Source: Falsigemmobacter intermedius (GTDB taxonomy: Bacteria; Pseudomonadota; Alphaproteobacteria; Rhodobacterales; Rhodobacteraceae). Taken from it: DNA of 64,000 nucleotides. Shown here one piece after another: positions 1 through 9,721 of the stretch (positions within the stretch are counted from its first letter, which is position 1; the number at the start of each line of letters is the position of its first letter). The stretch spans positions 22,675 through 86,674 of the forward strand of contig NZ_SBLC01000016.1 of the NCBI RefSeq assembly GCF_004054105.1, written 5' to 3'. A program made the position numbers and the translations under genes. A model generated the notes under the pieces. The model had not been told where the DNA came from and did not search any database. It saw only the letters and a program-made list of their open reading frames with translations.

Positions 1-3000
1 GCGCCGGGCTATACCACGCGGGTCAGCGCCGGCTCTCAGGGCGTCTTTGCCGGATCGGCAGCGGCTGCGGAAACCCAAAGCCGGATCAGCACCTCGGCGC
101 TGATCGGCACTCTTGGCGGGGCTTTCACCCTGTCGGGACGCGATTTCTCGCTGGTCACGGCAAGCCGTCCGGATCTGCTGGCCTATGTCAGCTCCACCAC
201 CGCCAATCTGGCGGGGGCATCAGGCGCGCGGCAGACCACCGGCGTCAGCATCGCGCAGAGCCTGCGGCTGGGCGCGGGCACGACCGTGACGGCACAGCGC
301 AGCGCCGATCTGGCCTCGGTCAGCCGCATCACGCGTGGTGCGCTGAACGGCGAGGCCACGATTTATGGCGGCTCGGGCGGTCTGGCAGGGGGCGCTGCGG
401 TCCGATCGACGGTTACCACCTCGGTCGACAACCAGTTCACGGTTGAGAACGGTGCGACGGTTGAGATGGGTGCCGCCGCCGGTCTTGAGGGCGTGCTGTC
501 GCTGGCGGCGCTGAATGAATATGACATTCTCGACCGCGCAGAGCTTCATGCCGATGGCGGTATCGCCATCCCGAAAGCCGAGATTGAAATCACCTCCAGC
601 CGCTCGGATGCGATCCTGAGCATCCAGGACGCAGAGCTTTACTCCAATGCGGGGCTCCGGCTTTCGGCGGGCAATCAGGTCAAAATTCTCGCCTATGCCA
701 ATGTCTCGACGACCGGCCTTGCGGGTGCGGCCTCGGGCAGCACCCGGGCGGATTTCACCGGAAATGCGAAGGTCCAGCTTGCCTCCGGAGCGCGCCTCTT
801 TGCGGCGCAGGATGTGGAACTCCTGGCAGGCTATGCGCGTGGTCAGCTGCAAACCTTTGATCTGCAGGCGGAAACGCGGCTTTACAACAAAACCGCAGCG
901 CCGATCAAAACCGACCCGGATGCCGATGCCATTGCAAGGGATACCTCTCTGGTTGAGATTGCGGCAGGCGCGGATGTGAAGGCGGTGCGCGACATCGTCG
1001 TCGCGGCAGAGGGCGGCGACCGGACGGTGCGCGGCTTTGGGCGCGGCACCGATCTTTACCGCCAGGTCATGGCGGAAATCGCCTCAGCGGTCAGCGGAGT
1101 CTTTGGCGGCGATCCGGTCTCGCTCGATATCCTTTCGGGGACCTCGGATGATCGCGGCAATCACGGGCTGCGCCTGAACGGCAATCTGCGCGCAGGGGCG
1201 CGCAACATCCAGGTGCTTTACTTCGATGCGCAGAACAATGCGCATTACGGCCAGTATGCCAATGATCTGCTGGCCCATGCCCAGACCACCTGGGACACCG
1301 GCACCGGCACCGCCGCGACCAAAGCGCTGAGTGAGCGTCTGGCAGAGGTCGATGGCTGGCTCAGTGCCCCGGCTTTCGCGTCAAATGAGATCGCCCGGGC
1401 AGCCTGGACCATGGAGCGCGCGCGTCTGATCGCCGCGATTGATGAGATCCGCGGCGATGCCAACCGGGTGCAGATCACCGTGGGCGATATCCGCGCCTCG
1501 GCGGGCAATATCCACCTGCGCGGCACCCATGTCGCCGGAAACGGCCGCCTTGTCGCGCCCGGCGACGCGCTGATTGAGATCAAAGCCACTCCTGGCAGCA
1601 CCGCGACCCTCGCCGTCGGCAATCTGACGATTGATAACTACGAAGGCGGCACCATCAGCTTCAACGGCACCCGTCTGCGCGACAATGCCATGCTGGCCGG
1701 GCTGTCGCAGGGCGGCACCGCGCCGAACCTGACCCTCGTCAGCGCGGAAACCGATCCGGCAAAGCCTGTGATCCGTGTTGAGGCCGGCTCGGCCGAGGGG
1801 CGGCTTTTGCATCAGGGCGATGTCTTCAACCTGGGTGGTGAAGTCTGGTCCTCGGGCCGCGACGTCTCGATCTACCGCGAGATGCGGGCGGCGGATGTGA
1901 ATATCGCCGGTGCGCGTTCGGTCTCGATGGAATATCGCCCGGGCGTGCGTTCCACCGGCGGGGCAAACCCGGAAGACACCCATGCGGCCTATTTCACTTC
2001 GGTGGAAGCGGCAATCCGCGCGCGTGTGCGGGCGCTGAACCAGGGCTCTTCGGTCACCTATCGCACCGGAAGCCTGCTGATCCCGAGCTTCCGTCCGTCC
2101 AGCGCTAGCGAAACCGGCGGCATCTTCGCCAATTCGAGCATCTTCATCTCGGCGGATATGGTGAACGTCAACAGCACCATCCGCGCCGGGGTCGGGGCCT
2201 ATGACATCACTCTGGGTGCAGGGCTGGATCAGGTGCTGCAATCGCTCAGCGGCAGCACGGATATTCTGCTTTATGATCCGGTCACCGGGGGCGGGCTGTC
2301 TTCGGCCATGGCGCATATCAGCAGCAATGCCGCCATCTCCTGGGATCCGCTGGCCAAACGGATCAAAGTGGCGGATATCGTGGCGCTTGGCGGCGATGTG
2401 ACCATCGTGGGCGACATCTTCTCGACCGGAAACGGCCGGATTGAGGTGCTGGACGGCTTCAGCGCGCTCAATGTCGACAGCCGCTCGGCTTATACGCTTG
2501 AGCTGGGCCGGGTGATGATCGGCGGCGAACTCGACAGCGATGGCGTGGCCAAAGGCGCGACGGGCAAAATCTCGCTTTGGGATTACGACTACTCCCGCCC
2601 CGCCGGAAACCAGCTGGTTCTGCGCGAATTCACCCGCGAGGCGGGCGATGCACGGCAGTATACCTATGCCACCAAAGCGAACCGCGATTACATCTTCACC
2701 AGCGTCACCGAGACGAAAACCGTCGTCACCAAGCGCCGTGAAGAGCTGATCCTGGTTGGCGGTGTGGTGGATCGTGACAATACGATCACCAAAATCACCA
2801 ATGAAACCGCGCCTTCCGTCAATGTGATCGCCCAGGCGCCTTATCTCAGCGGCAGCCTCAGCGGGGCGGATTACGCCTATGCCGTCGAGGGCACGCTTCT
2901 GAGCCGCAGCGCCACCGAGAAAAGCGCCGAGAAAAAGACCCACGATTCCGTGCGCTGGTGGAAAGGCGGATCGGGCTACCGCCACTATACCTGGACGGAA

Positions 3001-6000
3001 ACCCACACCACGGTTGAGCAGTTTGAGCACCGCGTGAAAGCCGATTACGCCATCGACATCCGCTTCAGCGGCTCGGATGCCATGGCGGGTGCGCAGACCA
3101 TCGCGATCAATGCGGCCGGATCGGTGATCTTTGGCGGGATCGTCAATAACTACGGCGGCACCGCGCAGGTCCGCTCGGACGCAGGCTCGATTACGGCGGG
3201 CAACCGCAATGTCGTGCTCTCCGGGCAGGCGATGGACTTCAGCGCCGCTGCGGGCAGCATCGGCAGCGCAGGCCAGGCTCTGAACCTTGCCCTGGTTGCG
3301 GGGCAGGCGGTCACGGCGCGGGCGGCGGATGGCATTCACCTGGCTTCGGCCCGCGGTGATCTGCTGGTCGGCGATATCACGACCTCGCGCTCGGATGCGC
3401 TGGTCTCCTCGGTCGGGGCGGTGTCGCTTTCGGCGCGGGGCAATCTGATCCAGCAGGCCGGGACCACCATTCGCGGCGGTGACATCACCGTAAGCTCGGC
3501 CACCGGCGGGATCGGCGGAACCGAGAGCCTGCGGATCGATCTGCAGGGGGCGGGACGTCTTTCGGCCACGGCGTCGGGCGATATCGACATCACCGAAACC
3601 GATGGCGATCTGCGCGTGGCGCGGGTGGTCTCCCAGGCCGGAGATGTGACCCTGCGCGCACCGACCGGGGCGATTACCGACGGGCTCGACGATGCCCGCA
3701 GCGATTTCCGCACCAATGCCGAACTCGCGCAGATCTGGCGCGATGAGCTGGGTCTGACCGTCTCGGGAGAGCGTACGGATGCGATGATCGCCGCCTATGA
3801 GGCAGAGCGCGAGCGGATGTACCGCGACTATTGGGACGCCCGCGACAAAGCCGGCGCCCTGCCGGGTGACTTCACCCCCACCGAGGAAACCGTTCTCGGC
3901 TGGGACCAGCAGCGGGCCGATCTGCGCGCCCGCGGGCTGAGCACCGATGCGCTTGAGGCGGAAATCGCCGCCTGGACCGCAGAGCGTCAGGCCTTCTGGC
4001 GCAGCCTTGACGGCGAAACGGCGCGCCAGACCGGCTATACCTATACCGCCGGGGCTGCGGAGCGCGAGGCGATCACCACTGCTGCGCTCTTTGATCAGGA
4101 CCAGATGCTGCGGTCGATCTCGGCGGCGGTGGTGCGGCGGAACACCTCCACCCAGGACAGCAATGAGAGCAGCAATGTCACGGCCTTTGGCTCGATCTCG
4201 CTCCTGGCGCGGGATGGGGTTGGCCAGGATCTCGACGATGTTGTGATTGATGTGACGCAGACGATCAGCAATGAGGATCTGCTGCTTCTGAGCCGTGCGC
4301 TGGCCCATAACGTCACCTTTGACAAAGAGGCAGGCACCATCCGTCTGCGCCGCTTCGATGATCTGAATGTGGCGATGACCGGCGGGCGCGACGCGCTGAG
4401 CGGTCTGGGCAGCGGTGTGCTGACCGTCTCGTCGCAGACTGCCGGGCGCAGCGTCTTTATCGGTGCCGACCACGGTCTGCGCCTTGGCACGATCACTTCG
4501 GCGGGCGGTGTGACGCTTCGCGCCGGGGGGGCGATCACCGGCAGCCGGACCAGTGGCACGGATATCACCGCTGCGGGCGATCTGGTGCTGGAAAGCGCCG
4601 AGGCCGACATCGGCACGCAGGAACGTCGTCTGAGTGTCGAGGTCACCAACAACGGCCGGGCCAACCTGCGGGCGAAGGGCGACATCCGCCTTGCGGCCCA
4701 GGGTGCCCTGACCCTGGCGGAGGTTTACTCCCAGGCAACGGCGGATCTCTTTGCCACCGGGGCGATCACGGATGCTTTTGCAACGGCAACCCCGCGGATC
4801 GTGGCACGCAACATCCTGCTGAGCGGCAGCTCAATCGGCACGCTGTCGCAGGCGCTCGGTCTTGAGCTGGAGCGTGACGGCACCGGGGCCCTCGGCACCC
4901 TGAGCCTTGCGGCGACGGCAGCCGATCTGCGGGTGGCGCTTTATGAAGATGCGCGGATCGCTTCGGCAACGGCGGCAGGCGATCTGTCGGTGCTGGCCCA
5001 TGCCGATCTCTCTCTGGCCGGTGCCATGGCAACGCCGGGTCGGATGGATCTGACGGTGACCGGTGATCTGAGTGTTGAGGCCGCAGATCCCGCCGGACAT
5101 CTGAGCCTGCGCGATCTGACGCTCTCAGCCGCCTCTGTCGGAGCAACCGGCGCACCGCTGGGGATCCGTCAGACCGGACAGGGCGGGCTGGTCAGCCTGA
5201 CCACCACGGCGGGCACTGCACGGGCGGAACTCCTCAGCAGCACCCGTCTGTCGCTGCTGTCACTGGCCACCGGGGGCGAGATTCTCGCCGCCGCTGATCT
5301 GGCGCTGGTGGGCGCGGATGTCATCCGCTTCGGGGCGCAGGATCTCAGCCTTGATCTGCGCGGCGCGCTTGATCTCAGCGCGGCGACGGGGGTGGATATC
5401 TCGGGCTCGCGTCTGCGGCTGACGGCCGCCGGGGATGTGGGCCGGGGCGCGCAGCGCCTTGAGACCGCGCTTGATGTCCTGACCGCTCAGGTCGGGGGAG
5501 AGCTGCATGTCACCGATGCGGGCGATCTGCTGACCGAAGCGCTGAGCGCGGGTCGCGTGCTGGATCTTCTGGTCCTCAATGACCTGACCCTCGGCGGCGC
5601 GATGCGGGCCTCGCAGGTGGTGATGACGGCCAACCGTCATCTGAACATCGGCGCAGCCCCCGTTACGGCGGAAGAGCTGCAACTCTTTGCGCTGAGCGGC
5701 ACGATCGCCGGTCTTGCCGGCAGCAGCGCGCAGATCACCACGCCCAGCCTTGGCAGCCTGACGGCCTATGCGGCGGGTGCGGTGGATCTGACCGGCACCG
5801 CCGGGCTGAACATCCGCTACGCCATCGCAGGCACCGACCTGCGGCTGCGGGCGGCGGCGGGCGATCTGACCGCTTCGGCCCTGCAGGGACGCAACCTGAC
5901 CCATCTGACCGCCAGCGGCGATGTGGCGGTGACCGCGATTGGCACCGGCCATGTGACCGGAGCGGATCAGAGCGGCTTTGGCCTGGCGGCGCTGCCTGCC

Positions 6001-6816
6001 TACGGGCGGCAGGATCTGCAAAGCGTCGGGCTGCTCGATGTGACGGCGGGTGGCGCGGTCACCCTTGGCCTCGCGCGGGCCGGGACGGTTCAGATGACCT
6101 CCGACCGCATTGATGCGGTGCTGACCGCCGCACAGCCGAACGGCCATATCGATGCGACCGTGCGTGACAATGGCGACACCCTCGGCCCCGTCACCCGCAT
6201 TGAAACCGTGGCGGGCCAGGACATCGGCGATCCGAATGCGGCCGATCTGGCGGGGCTTCGCCAGGGGCTGGACCGTAACCTGCGTGATCAGAGCTCGATC
6301 TTCTTTGACGGGCCGGTCAGCCAGGATGCCGTTCTGGTGCACCGCGGCAATCAGGTGCAATTCGCCGAGCAGGACGCGCAGCTTGACCAGCGCGTCATCC
6401 GCGGCGATGAGCATCTGCGCCTGAGCCGGGTCTTTGCGGGCATCGACGGCTCGGTGCAGCTTGAACTCTGGCTGGGTCCGCAGGCGCGGGTCAATGTGGA
6501 CCTCGGCGAAGGCTCTGTGCTGGCGGCAGATCCGGTTCTGGCGCTGGAGACGCGCCGGGCAGGCTTTGTGCTCAACGGCCGCGAGGTGCTCTCAGAGGAG
6601 ACCGCACGCGGTCTGACCGAGCGTCTGAGCCTGCTGGCCACCGGCGGCAGTTTCCTGCCGCAGTGGAGCGCGGGTGAAAGCGATGTCAGCGGCCCGGATG
6701 CTCAGGGGCAGCCCCTGCTGCAATTCCGCCTCGCGCCGGGCTGGCAGAGCTTCCGTCGCGGTCTTGACCGCGCGCCGCTGATCCTTGGATCGGTGAAAGG
6801 CGCAGATCAGGGTTAA
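1..6816 (+). CDS. Giant filamentous adhesin / beta-helix exoprotein, 3' part
   Basis: The frame is open from the first base of the window, so this is the last 2271 residues of a larger gene; the start lies upstream. The protein is low in cysteine, rich in Gly, Ala, Thr, Asp and Leu, and made of long irregular repeats of short strands such as 'GDLRVARVVSQAGDVTLRA' and 'LRLGTITSAGGVTLRAGGA', which is typical of filamentous haemagglutinin-like right-handed beta-helices. One charged, probably helical insert (about nt 3700-4080, rich in Glu, Arg and Trp) interrupts the repeats. No C-terminal autotransporter barrel or RTX repeats are visible, so a two-partner-secretion substrate is more likely than a type V autotransporter; no TpsB partner lies downstream. 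It resembles proteins annotated as LktA-family filamentous adhesins. The role (surface attachment) is inferred. A hairpin terminator follows the stop directly. Confidence 0.8.
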   Translation, partial: APGYTTRVSAGSQGVFAGSAAAAETQSRISTSALIGTLGGAFTLSGRDFSLVTASRPDLLAYVSSTTANLAGASGARQTTGVSIAQSLRLGAGTTVTAQRSADLASVSRITRGALNGEATIYGGSGGLAGGAAVRSTVTTSVDNQFTVENGATVEMGAAAGLEGVLSLAALNEYDILDRAELHADGGIAIPKAEIEITSSRSDAILSIQDAELYSNAGLRLSAGNQVKILAYANVSTTGLAGAASGSTRADFTGNAKVQLASGARLFAAQDVELLAGYARGQLQTFDLQAETRLYNKTAAPIKTDPDADAIARDTSLVEIAAGADVKAVRDIVVAAEGGDRTVRGFGRGTDLYRQVMAEIASAVSGVFGGDPVSLDILSGTSDDRGNHGLRLNGNLRAGARNIQVLYFDAQNNAHYGQYANDLLAHAQTTWDTGTGTAATKALSERLAEVDGWLSAPAFASNEIARAAWTMERARLIAAIDEIRGDANRVQITVGDIRASAGNIHLRGTHVAGNGRLVAPGDALIEIKATPGSTATLAVGNLTIDNYEGGTISFNGTRLRDNAMLAGLSQGGTAPNLTLVSAETDPAKPVIRVEAGSAEGRLLHQGDVFNLGGEVWSSGRDVSIYREMRAADVNIAGARSVSMEYRPGVRSTGGANPEDTHAAYFTSVEAAIRARVRALNQGSSVTYRTGSLLIPSFRPSSASETGGIFANSSIFISADMVNVNSTIRAGVGAYDITLGAGLDQVLQSLSGSTDILLYDPVTGGGLSSAMAHISSNAAISWDPLAKRIKVADIVALGGDVTIVGDIFSTGNGRIEVLDGFSALNVDSRSAYTLELGRVMIGGELDSDGVAKGATGKISLWDYDYSRPAGNQLVLREFTREAGDARQYTYATKANRDYIFTSVTETKTVVTKRREELILVGGVVDRDNTITKITNETAPSVNVIAQAPYLSGSLSGADYAYAVEGTLLSRSATEKSAEKKTHDSVRWWKGGSGYRHYTWTETHTTVEQFEHRVKADYAIDIRFSGSDAMAGAQTIAINAAGSVIFGGIVNNYGGTAQVRSDAGSITAGNRNVVLSGQAMDFSAAAGSIGSAGQALNLALVAGQAVTARAADGIHLASARGDLLVGDITTSRSDALVSSVGAVSLSARGNLIQQAGTTIRGGDITVSSATGGIGGTESLRIDLQGAGRLSATASGDIDITETDGDLRVARVVSQAGDVTLRAPTGAITDGLDDARSDFRTNAELAQIWRDELGLTVSGERTDAMIAAYEAERERMYRDYWDARDKAGALPGDFTPTEETVLGWDQQRADLRARGLSTDALEAEIAAWTAERQAFWRSLDGETARQTGYTYTAGAAEREAITTAALFDQDQMLRSISAAVVRRNTSTQDSNESSNVTAFGSISLLARDGVGQDLDDVVIDVTQTISNEDLLLLSRALAHNVTFDKEAGTIRLRRFDDLNVAMTGGRDALSGLGSGVLTVSSQTAGRSVFIGADHGLRLGTITSAGGVTLRAGGAITGSRTSGTDITAAGDLVLESAEADIGTQERRLSVEVTNNGRANLRAKGDIRLAAQGALTLAEVYSQATADLFATGAITDAFATATPRIVARNILLSGSSIGTLSQALGLELERDGTGALGTLSLAATAADLRVALYEDARIASATAAGDLSVLAHADLSLAGAMATPGRMDLTVTGDLSVEAADPAGHLSLRDLTLSAASVGATGAPLGIRQTGQGGLVSLTTTAGTARAELLSSTRLSLLSLATGGEILAAADLALVGADVIRFGAQDLSLDLRGALDLSAATGVDISGSRLRLTAAGDVGRGAQRLETALDVLTAQVGGELHVTDAGDLLTEALSAGRVLDLLVLNDLTLGGAMRASQVVMTANRHLNIGAAPVTAEELQLFALSGTIAGLAGSSAQITTPSLGSLTAYAAGAVDLTGTAGLNIRYAIAGTDLRLRAAAGDLTASALQGRNLTHLTASGDVAVTAIGTGHVTGADQSGFGLAALPAYGRQDLQSVGLLDVTAGGAVTLGLARAGTVQMTSDRIDAVLTAAQPNGHIDATVRDNGDTLGPVTRIETVAGQDIGDPNAADLAGLRQGLDRNLRDQSSIFFDGPVSQDAVLVHRGNQVQFAEQDAQLDQRVIRGDEHLRLSRVFAGIDGSVQLELWLGPQARVNVDLGEGSVLAADPVLALETRRAGFVLNGREVLSEETARGLTERLSLLATGGSFLPQWSAGESDVSGPDAQGQPLLQFRLAPGWQSFRRGLDRAPLILGSVKGADQG

Positions 6817-6843
6817 GCCGCAACCACAGATTGAACTGAAGGT

Positions 6844-6866
6844 GGCGGGGGCATTCCCCGCCATTT
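6844..6866 (+). terminator. Rho-independent terminator after the adhesin gene
   Basis: GGCGGGG at 6844-6850 pairs with CCCCGCC at 6856-6862 around a 5-nt loop and is followed by ATTTT. It lies 28 nt after the adhesin stop codon. Confidence 0.8.
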
Positions 6867-7041
6867 TCATTCGCGGTCGCCCCGTCTTTGTGGCAAAATA
6901 AGTGTCACGTCGCCTGACGTGATCTGACAGATGCGGGCCCTAAGCCCTCCTGTCCGCTGGTTTTTAAAAGGTGAGAGGTTCCCGGAGCAATTTCCGCCCC
7001 CGTCTTCACTGAACGCGGGCAGGGCAACCAATGAGACCGCC

Positions 7042-7551
7042 GTGACCACCAAATCTGCCTTCGCCCTTTCGCGCCGCCACCTGCTGACAGGTGCCGTTGC
7101 CGCGCTGACCTTTGCCCCCGCCGCCCGCGCACAAAGCGGCCCGCTTCTGCGGGTCGAAAGCAGCAGCGGCGTCAGCAGCTTCACCGAAGAGAGCTTCGCC
7201 GCGCTGCCGCAGTCGGTTCTGCGCACCCATACCGCCTGGACCGAAGGCCCGCGCGAGTTTCAGGGCGTGGCGCTGAAAGATCTGCTGGCAGCCGCCGGTT
7301 TTGACAGCGCAGCCCTTCAGGGGCGCAGTCTGCGACTGCGGGCCCTGAATGAATATGAGGTCGCGATCCCGGCGGAAGACTGTGAGATCTATAACCCGCT
7401 TCTGGCACGCTCGATGGACGGCAGCCCCATGCTGCGCAGCGACAAAGGACCGCTCTGGCTGGTCTATCCGCGCGATCAGTTCCCTGAGCTGCATGACCAG
7501 CGCTATGACCACCGCTGGGCGTGGCAGCTGGCCGTGATCACCGTCGTCTGA
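7042..7551 (+). CDS. Tat-exported sulfite-oxidase-fold (molybdopterin-binding-like) protein
   Basis: A 169-residue protein read from a GTG at 7042. The N-terminus carries a twin-arginine type signal (SRRHLL, residues 10-15, then a hydrophobic stretch and an ARAQ cleavage site near residue 30), so it should act in the periplasm. The rest matches the small 'oxidoreductase molybdopterin-binding' group: GVALKDLLAAAGF, then the pattern LRALNEYEVAIP, ending WQLAVITVV. In catalytic members a Cys in a C-x-E-G-W motif ligates Mo; here the matching stretch reads AWTEGP, with no Cys. A sensing or cofactor-free role is therefore as likely as catalysis. It sits 6 nt before a histidine kinase gene, which suggests it is a periplasmic input partner of that kinase. 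An upstream in-frame ATG at 6931 exists, but would place the Tat signal about 47 residues in. Start choice is uncertain. Confidence 0.75.
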   Translation: MTTKSAFALSRRHLLTGAVAALTFAPAARAQSGPLLRVESSSGVSSFTEESFAALPQSVLRTHTAWTEGPREFQGVALKDLLAAAGFDSAALQGRSLRLRALNEYEVAIPAEDCEIYNPLLARSMDGSPMLRSDKGPLWLVYPRDQFPELHDQRYDHRWAWQLAVITVV

Positions 7552-7557
7552 CCAGGC

Positions 7558-8958
7558 GTGAGACGCGTCGCCGGGATATATGTGCTCGCTCTGGGCTGTG
7601 TGGCCAGCTTCCTGGTGCTGATGGTGCTGTCCTTCAGTGAGCTGCGCACGATTGTGCGGCAGCTTTCTGACAACACCGGCGAGAATATGGTCTGGATGGT
7701 CTCTCAGGTCACGCGTGAGGCTTTGCGTGTTTCCCTGGTGCTTGAGCGCGGGACGCGCAGCGAGGGCACCTGGGAGGAACTGGCGTTTCGTCTCGATATG
7801 CTCGAAAGCCGGGTGCGCGTGATTTCGGAAGAGCCGCTGCGGGATTTCTTTCGCCGCCACAGTCGTGAGGCCGAGTTTGAGGCCTTTCACGCCTCTTTCG
7901 CGCGGCTGGTCACGGCGCTGCGCGTGGCCCCCGAACAGCTGCCGCCCGCCGGTCGTCTGACCCTGTCGCGTGAGATGGAGCGGCTGGCCAATGCCAGCTC
8001 CACCCTCGCCAATGCCAGCATGCTTGATGAGCGCAATCTGCTGGGCCGCCACTATGACACCATGCGCAAAGCCAGCGAGGGGCTGCTTGCGGCCTCGCTG
8101 TCGGGGATGGCGCTCGGGCTGGCCCTGGGGGCCTGGCTTCTGCGCTCCCTGGTGCGCCAGAGCCGGGTGACCGAACAGCTGCAGCAGCACCAGGAGGGGC
8201 TGGAGCGTGTCGTGGCCGAACGCACCCGCGAGTTGAACGAAGCCCTGGCCACCGAGCGCCACGCCAAAGAGATCTACCGCAGCTTCATCACCACCGTGTC
8301 GCATCAGTTCCGCACCCCGCTGTCGGTCATCAATATGATCGGCCAGCGCCTCAAACGGCGCGCGCATCAGTTCTCTGCCGAACAGGTGCGCCAGAAGGCC
8401 GACAGCGTGACCACCGCGACCTCACGTCTTCTCGAACTGCTCAGCAGCGTCAGCCGCGCCGCGCTGATCGACCGGCTTGAGCTGAGCGATCAGGTGGAAA
8501 CAATTGATATGAAAACCCTTTGTGAAAAGGTCATTCGTGATATGCGGCTTCTGGGCTATGCGAGGCCAATCCCGATCGATGCGCCCGATGATCTGCCGCA
8601 TTGCCCGGGGGACCCGGTGCTGATTGCCCAGGTCGTTGAAAACCTGCTGAGCAATGCGGTGAAATATTCCGCCCCCGACAGCCCCGTCACGCTTACGCTG
8701 CGCAGTGACGCAGAGGCGCTCTTCTGCACGGTGACCGATCAGGGCATCGGTATCCCCGAAGAGGATCAGCCCCATATCTTTGAGCGCTTTCACCGGGCGT
8801 CCAATACCGCCAGTCATTTTGGCTCGGGCGTCGGGCTGAACCTGTCACGCACGGTGCTTGCGCTGCACGGGGGGGAGCTGAGCTTCTCTTCGGTGCTGGG
8901 CGCGGGCTCCGTTTTCACCTTCCGTCTGCCGCTGGAGAACCGACATGCCGCGTCCTGA
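7558..8958 (+). CDS. Membrane sensor histidine kinase
   Basis: A 466-residue kinase starting at GTG 7558, just after the upstream stop. A first membrane segment lies at residues 6-26 and a second at about 177-197, enclosing a periplasmic domain of about 150 residues with no motif I recognise. A short coiled linker (QLQQHQEGLERVVAERTREL) leads to the HisKA domain with phospho-acceptor His249 in VSHQFRTPLS. The ATPase domain shows the N box (ENLLSNAVKYSA), the G1 box (TDQGIGIPEED) and the G2 box (GSGVGLNLSR). It overlaps the next gene, a response regulator, by 14 nt, so the two form a cognate pair. The signal is unknown; the upstream exported protein is the obvious candidate partner. Confidence 0.92.
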   Translation: MRRVAGIYVLALGCVASFLVLMVLSFSELRTIVRQLSDNTGENMVWMVSQVTREALRVSLVLERGTRSEGTWEELAFRLDMLESRVRVISEEPLRDFFRRHSREAEFEAFHASFARLVTALRVAPEQLPPAGRLTLSREMERLANASSTLANASMLDERNLLGRHYDTMRKASEGLLAASLSGMALGLALGAWLLRSLVRQSRVTEQLQQHQEGLERVVAERTRELNEALATERHAKEIYRSFITTVSHQFRTPLSVINMIGQRLKRRAHQFSAEQVRQKADSVTTATSRLLELLSSVSRAALIDRLELSDQVETIDMKTLCEKVIRDMRLLGYARPIPIDAPDDLPHCPGDPVLIAQVVENLLSNAVKYSAPDSPVTLTLRSDAEALFCTVTDQGIGIPEEDQPHIFERFHRASNTASHFGSGVGLNLSRTVLALHGGELSFSSVLGAGSVFTFRLPLENRHAAS

Positions 8959-9586
8959 GCAACTGCTTATTCTGTGCATCGAAGACGAAGCCGATTTCCG
9001 CACCGAACTCGTCGAAGAGCTGGAGGCGCTTGGCTATCAGGCCATAGGTGCGGAAAGCGGCGAGGCGGGGCTGGCCTGTCTTGATGCTCTGCCGGCCGAA
9101 AGCGTCTCCTGCGTCATCTGCGATGTGATGCTGCCGGGATTTTCCGGCCTTGAGATGGTGCGCCTCCTGCGCGGCCATCCGGCCGTGGCCAAAGCGGCTC
9201 CGGTCCTGTTGCTGACGGCGCTGGTCGGGCGCGACGATATGCTGAGCGGGCTGCGGGCGGGGGCGGATGATTATCTGCTGAAACCGGTTGATCTGACGCT
9301 TTTGCAGGTCACGCTTGAAAACCGCCTGCAGCGGCTTGAGGATATGCGCCGCGCTCAGACCCCGGCGGGGCTGGAGGTGCCGCGCGATCTGCTCAAGCAT
9401 CTGTCCCGCCGCGAAACAGAGGTGCTGACGCTGCTGGGCAAAGGCAAACGCTCGGGCGAAATTGCGCGCGATCTGACGATCTCAGAGCATACGGTGCGGC
9501 AATACACCAAAGACCTTTACCGCAAGCTGCGCGTTACCAGCCGGGTTGATGCGGCCCGCATTGCAATCGGGCTGAACCTCGTCTGA
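8945..9586 (+). CDS. NarL/FixJ-type response regulator
   Basis: 213 residues. The receiver domain (about 5-122) keeps the acidic pair (Glu13/Asp14), phospho-acceptor Asp60 in ICDVMLPG, Thr91 and Lys113 (LLKPVD). A LuxR-type helix-turn-helix follows at about 148-210 (LSRRETEVLTLLGKGKRSGE, then HTVRQYTKDLYRKLRVTSR). It is the DNA-binding output of the overlapping histidine kinase gene. Its targets cannot be read from the sequence; autoregulation of the 7042-9586 trio is plausible. Confidence 0.93.
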   Translation: MPRPEQLLILCIEDEADFRTELVEELEALGYQAIGAESGEAGLACLDALPAESVSCVICDVMLPGFSGLEMVRLLRGHPAVAKAAPVLLLTALVGRDDMLSGLRAGADDYLLKPVDLTLLQVTLENRLQRLEDMRRAQTPAGLEVPRDLLKHLSRRETEVLTLLGKGKRSGEIARDLTISEHTVRQYTKDLYRKLRVTSRVDAARIAIGLNLV

Positions 9587-9652
9587 GGCTGCTTCTCTCT
9601 GCCTGATCCTGAGCGTCTTTCAGCCGAAGCGGCAGCGCGGCTGTCACGCGGC

Positions 9653-9678
9653 GGAACATTGAGGACCGACCCTGGTTT
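9653..9678 (+). promoter_or_regulatory. EcfG-type general stress promoter
   Basis: GGAAC at 9653-9657, a 17-nt spacer, then GTT at 9675-9677. This matches the alphaproteobacterial general-stress sigma factor EcfG pattern (GGAAC, 16-17 nt, cGTT) except that the base before GTT is G. It lies 44 nt before the ATG of the DUF892 gene, a family often under this control. Confidence 0.7.
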
Positions 9679-9721
9679 CTCCCCTGTAGCTGATCAATTG
9701 CCACTGGTGAGGAGAGATATC

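Noticed and set aside
1381..4473. 1030-codon open frame antisense to the adhesin
   Set aside because: High GC keeps one antisense frame of the repeat protein open. The text is Arg/Gly/His/Ala-rich without domains, has no ribosome site and lies wholly within a clear coding frame.
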